A stretch of DNA of 6,081 nt, from the NCBI GenBank assembly GCA_049653045.1, contig JBASFN010000058.1:1-6081 (forward strand), given 5' to 3'. The position numbers and the translations under genes were made by a program. Below the pieces are notes generated by a model. The model did no database searches. It was given only the letters and a program-made list of their open reading frames with translations, and had not been told where the DNA came from. The stretch's first letter is position 1; every line of letters starts with the position of its first letter. This DNA comes from UBA7657 sp049653045. Lineage in GTDB: Bacteria > Pseudomonadota > Alphaproteobacteria > Micavibrionales > Micavibrionaceae. Of this stretch, positions 5,487 to 6,081 are shown piece by piece.

Positions 5487-6081
5487 TTATTTATCCCCAC
5501 TCGAGATTTCCACAACCCTTTGAATCCCGGCATAATCGGGGCGTACAGCCTCCACGCAAAGGCCATGGTTTCCGGCGAGTCGCACCACGTCATCTGACTG
5601 CCCCGCGCCTATCTCAAACAGGGCTTTTCCACCTCGATTTAAATGCCACTTGAGGCTGGAAAAAATATTTTTATAGGCCTCCAGACCATCGTCACCCCCG
5701 TCCAAAGCCAGAATCGGATCGTGATTCCTGACCCCTTCTTCAAGGTTTTTGATCTCCGCCGAGGGAATATAGGGAGGATTCGACAGAATCAAGTCGAATC
5801 CGGTCGCCAGCGCGCCCGCCCACTCCCCGCATACCAGCCCCAACCGTTCCGACACCCCGTGCTTTCGGGCGTTTATCCGCGCCGTATTCAAGGCAGATTC
5901 GGACAAATCAACGGCAATGGCGTAAGACCCCGGCCATTTGCTCAAGAGGGTAATCGGGATACAGCCCGTCCCCGTCCCAAGATCAAGGAATCGCCTCGGC
6001 GGAGCCGCCCGAAACAAATCAAGCGCCCTATCGACCAGAATTTCGGTTTCCGGCCTCGGATCGAGGGTTCCAGACCCCAAC
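5487..6081 (-). CDS. prmC: peptide chain release factor N5-glutamine methyltransferase PrmC (5' part beyond window)
   Basis: PrmC (HemK) transfers a methyl group from S-adenosylmethionine to the glutamine of the GGQ motif in release factors RF1 and RF2, raising termination efficiency in the cytoplasm. The window holds the C-terminal 197 residues, which form essentially the whole Rossmann-type methyltransferase domain. Visible motifs, counted from the first complete codon at the right edge, are DPRPETE (7-13), the SAM-binding loop DLGTGTGCI (33-41), AVDLS (56-60), the catalytic NPPY (101-104) that binds the target glutamine, and the terminal AGIQRVV (184-190). The N-terminal helical domain that recognises the release factor is missing only because the window ends. 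The TTG at 6080 is an internal leucine codon, not a start. In alphaproteobacteria prmC commonly follows prfA, so prfA is expected just beyond the right edge. The gene ends in TAA at 5487-5489. Confidence 0.97.
   Translation of the reverse strand, partial: LGSGTLDPRPETEILVDRALDLFRAAPPRRFLDLGTGTGCIPITLLSKWPGSYAIAVDLSESALNTARINARKHGVSERLGLVCGEWAGALATGFDLILSNPPYIPSAEIKNLEEGVRNHDPILALDGGDDGLEAYKNIFSSLKWHLNRGGKALFEIGAGQSDDVVRLAGNHGLCVEAVRPDYAGIQRVVEISSGDK

Noticed and set aside
5320..5523. Plus-strand 67-codon frame in the prmC-DUF4167 gap
   Set aside because: It runs into the 3' end of prmC on the opposite strand, has no ribosome site that I can see, and its translation resembles nothing I know; the stem-loops explain the stretch better.
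6078..6080. TTG at the right edge as a start codon for prmC
   Set aside because: The PrmC motif DPRPETE follows within a few residues, so the N-terminal domain must lie beyond the window; the TTG is an internal leucine.

Overview
The window looks like a chromosomal housekeeping segment from an alphaproteobacterium. Read in transcription order on the minus strand it carries prmC (3' part only), a DUF4167 gene, clpB, a small lipoprotein gene and a Mur-type peptide ligase gene that runs off the left edge. All five genes lie on the minus strand. The strongest taxonomic clue is the order prmC - DUF4167 - clpB: DUF4167 proteins are an alphaproteobacterial hallmark, and this neighbourhood is familiar from that class. 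The order or genus cannot be fixed from the sequence alone.

Layout from right to left: prmC (release-factor glutamine methyltransferase, C-terminal 197 residues) ends at 5487. A 237-base gene-free gap follows. It holds three predicted stem-loops, a short alternating purine-pyrimidine tract and a plausible promoter for the next gene. The 151-residue DUF4167 protein (4794-5249) is followed 17 bases later by a textbook intrinsic terminator (4743-4776). A sigma70-like promoter then sits directly against the clpB start codon, so the clpB mRNA may be leaderless or nearly so. clpB (2077-4686) is full length and intact, with both AAA+ modules and the M-domain. After a 102-base gap without an obvious terminator come a lipoprotein gene (1249-1974) and a Mur ligase gene (from 1252 to beyond position 1), which overlap by four bases (GTGA) and are probably translationally coupled.

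Functionally, prmC serves translation termination and clpB serves protein disaggregation after stress. The lipoprotein and the ligase point to the cell envelope. The lipoprotein resembles the small 'CATIVNG'-type, PEGA-like lipoproteins. The ligase belongs to the MurC/Mpl group but has a variant P-loop (GTSGKST) and variant C-terminal motifs, so it may not be the canonical MurC.

I found no mobile element, CRISPR array, tRNA or rRNA. The features most worth a second look are the structured prmC-DUF4167 gap, the start-abutting clpB promoter and the divergent Mur ligase coupled to a lipoprotein.
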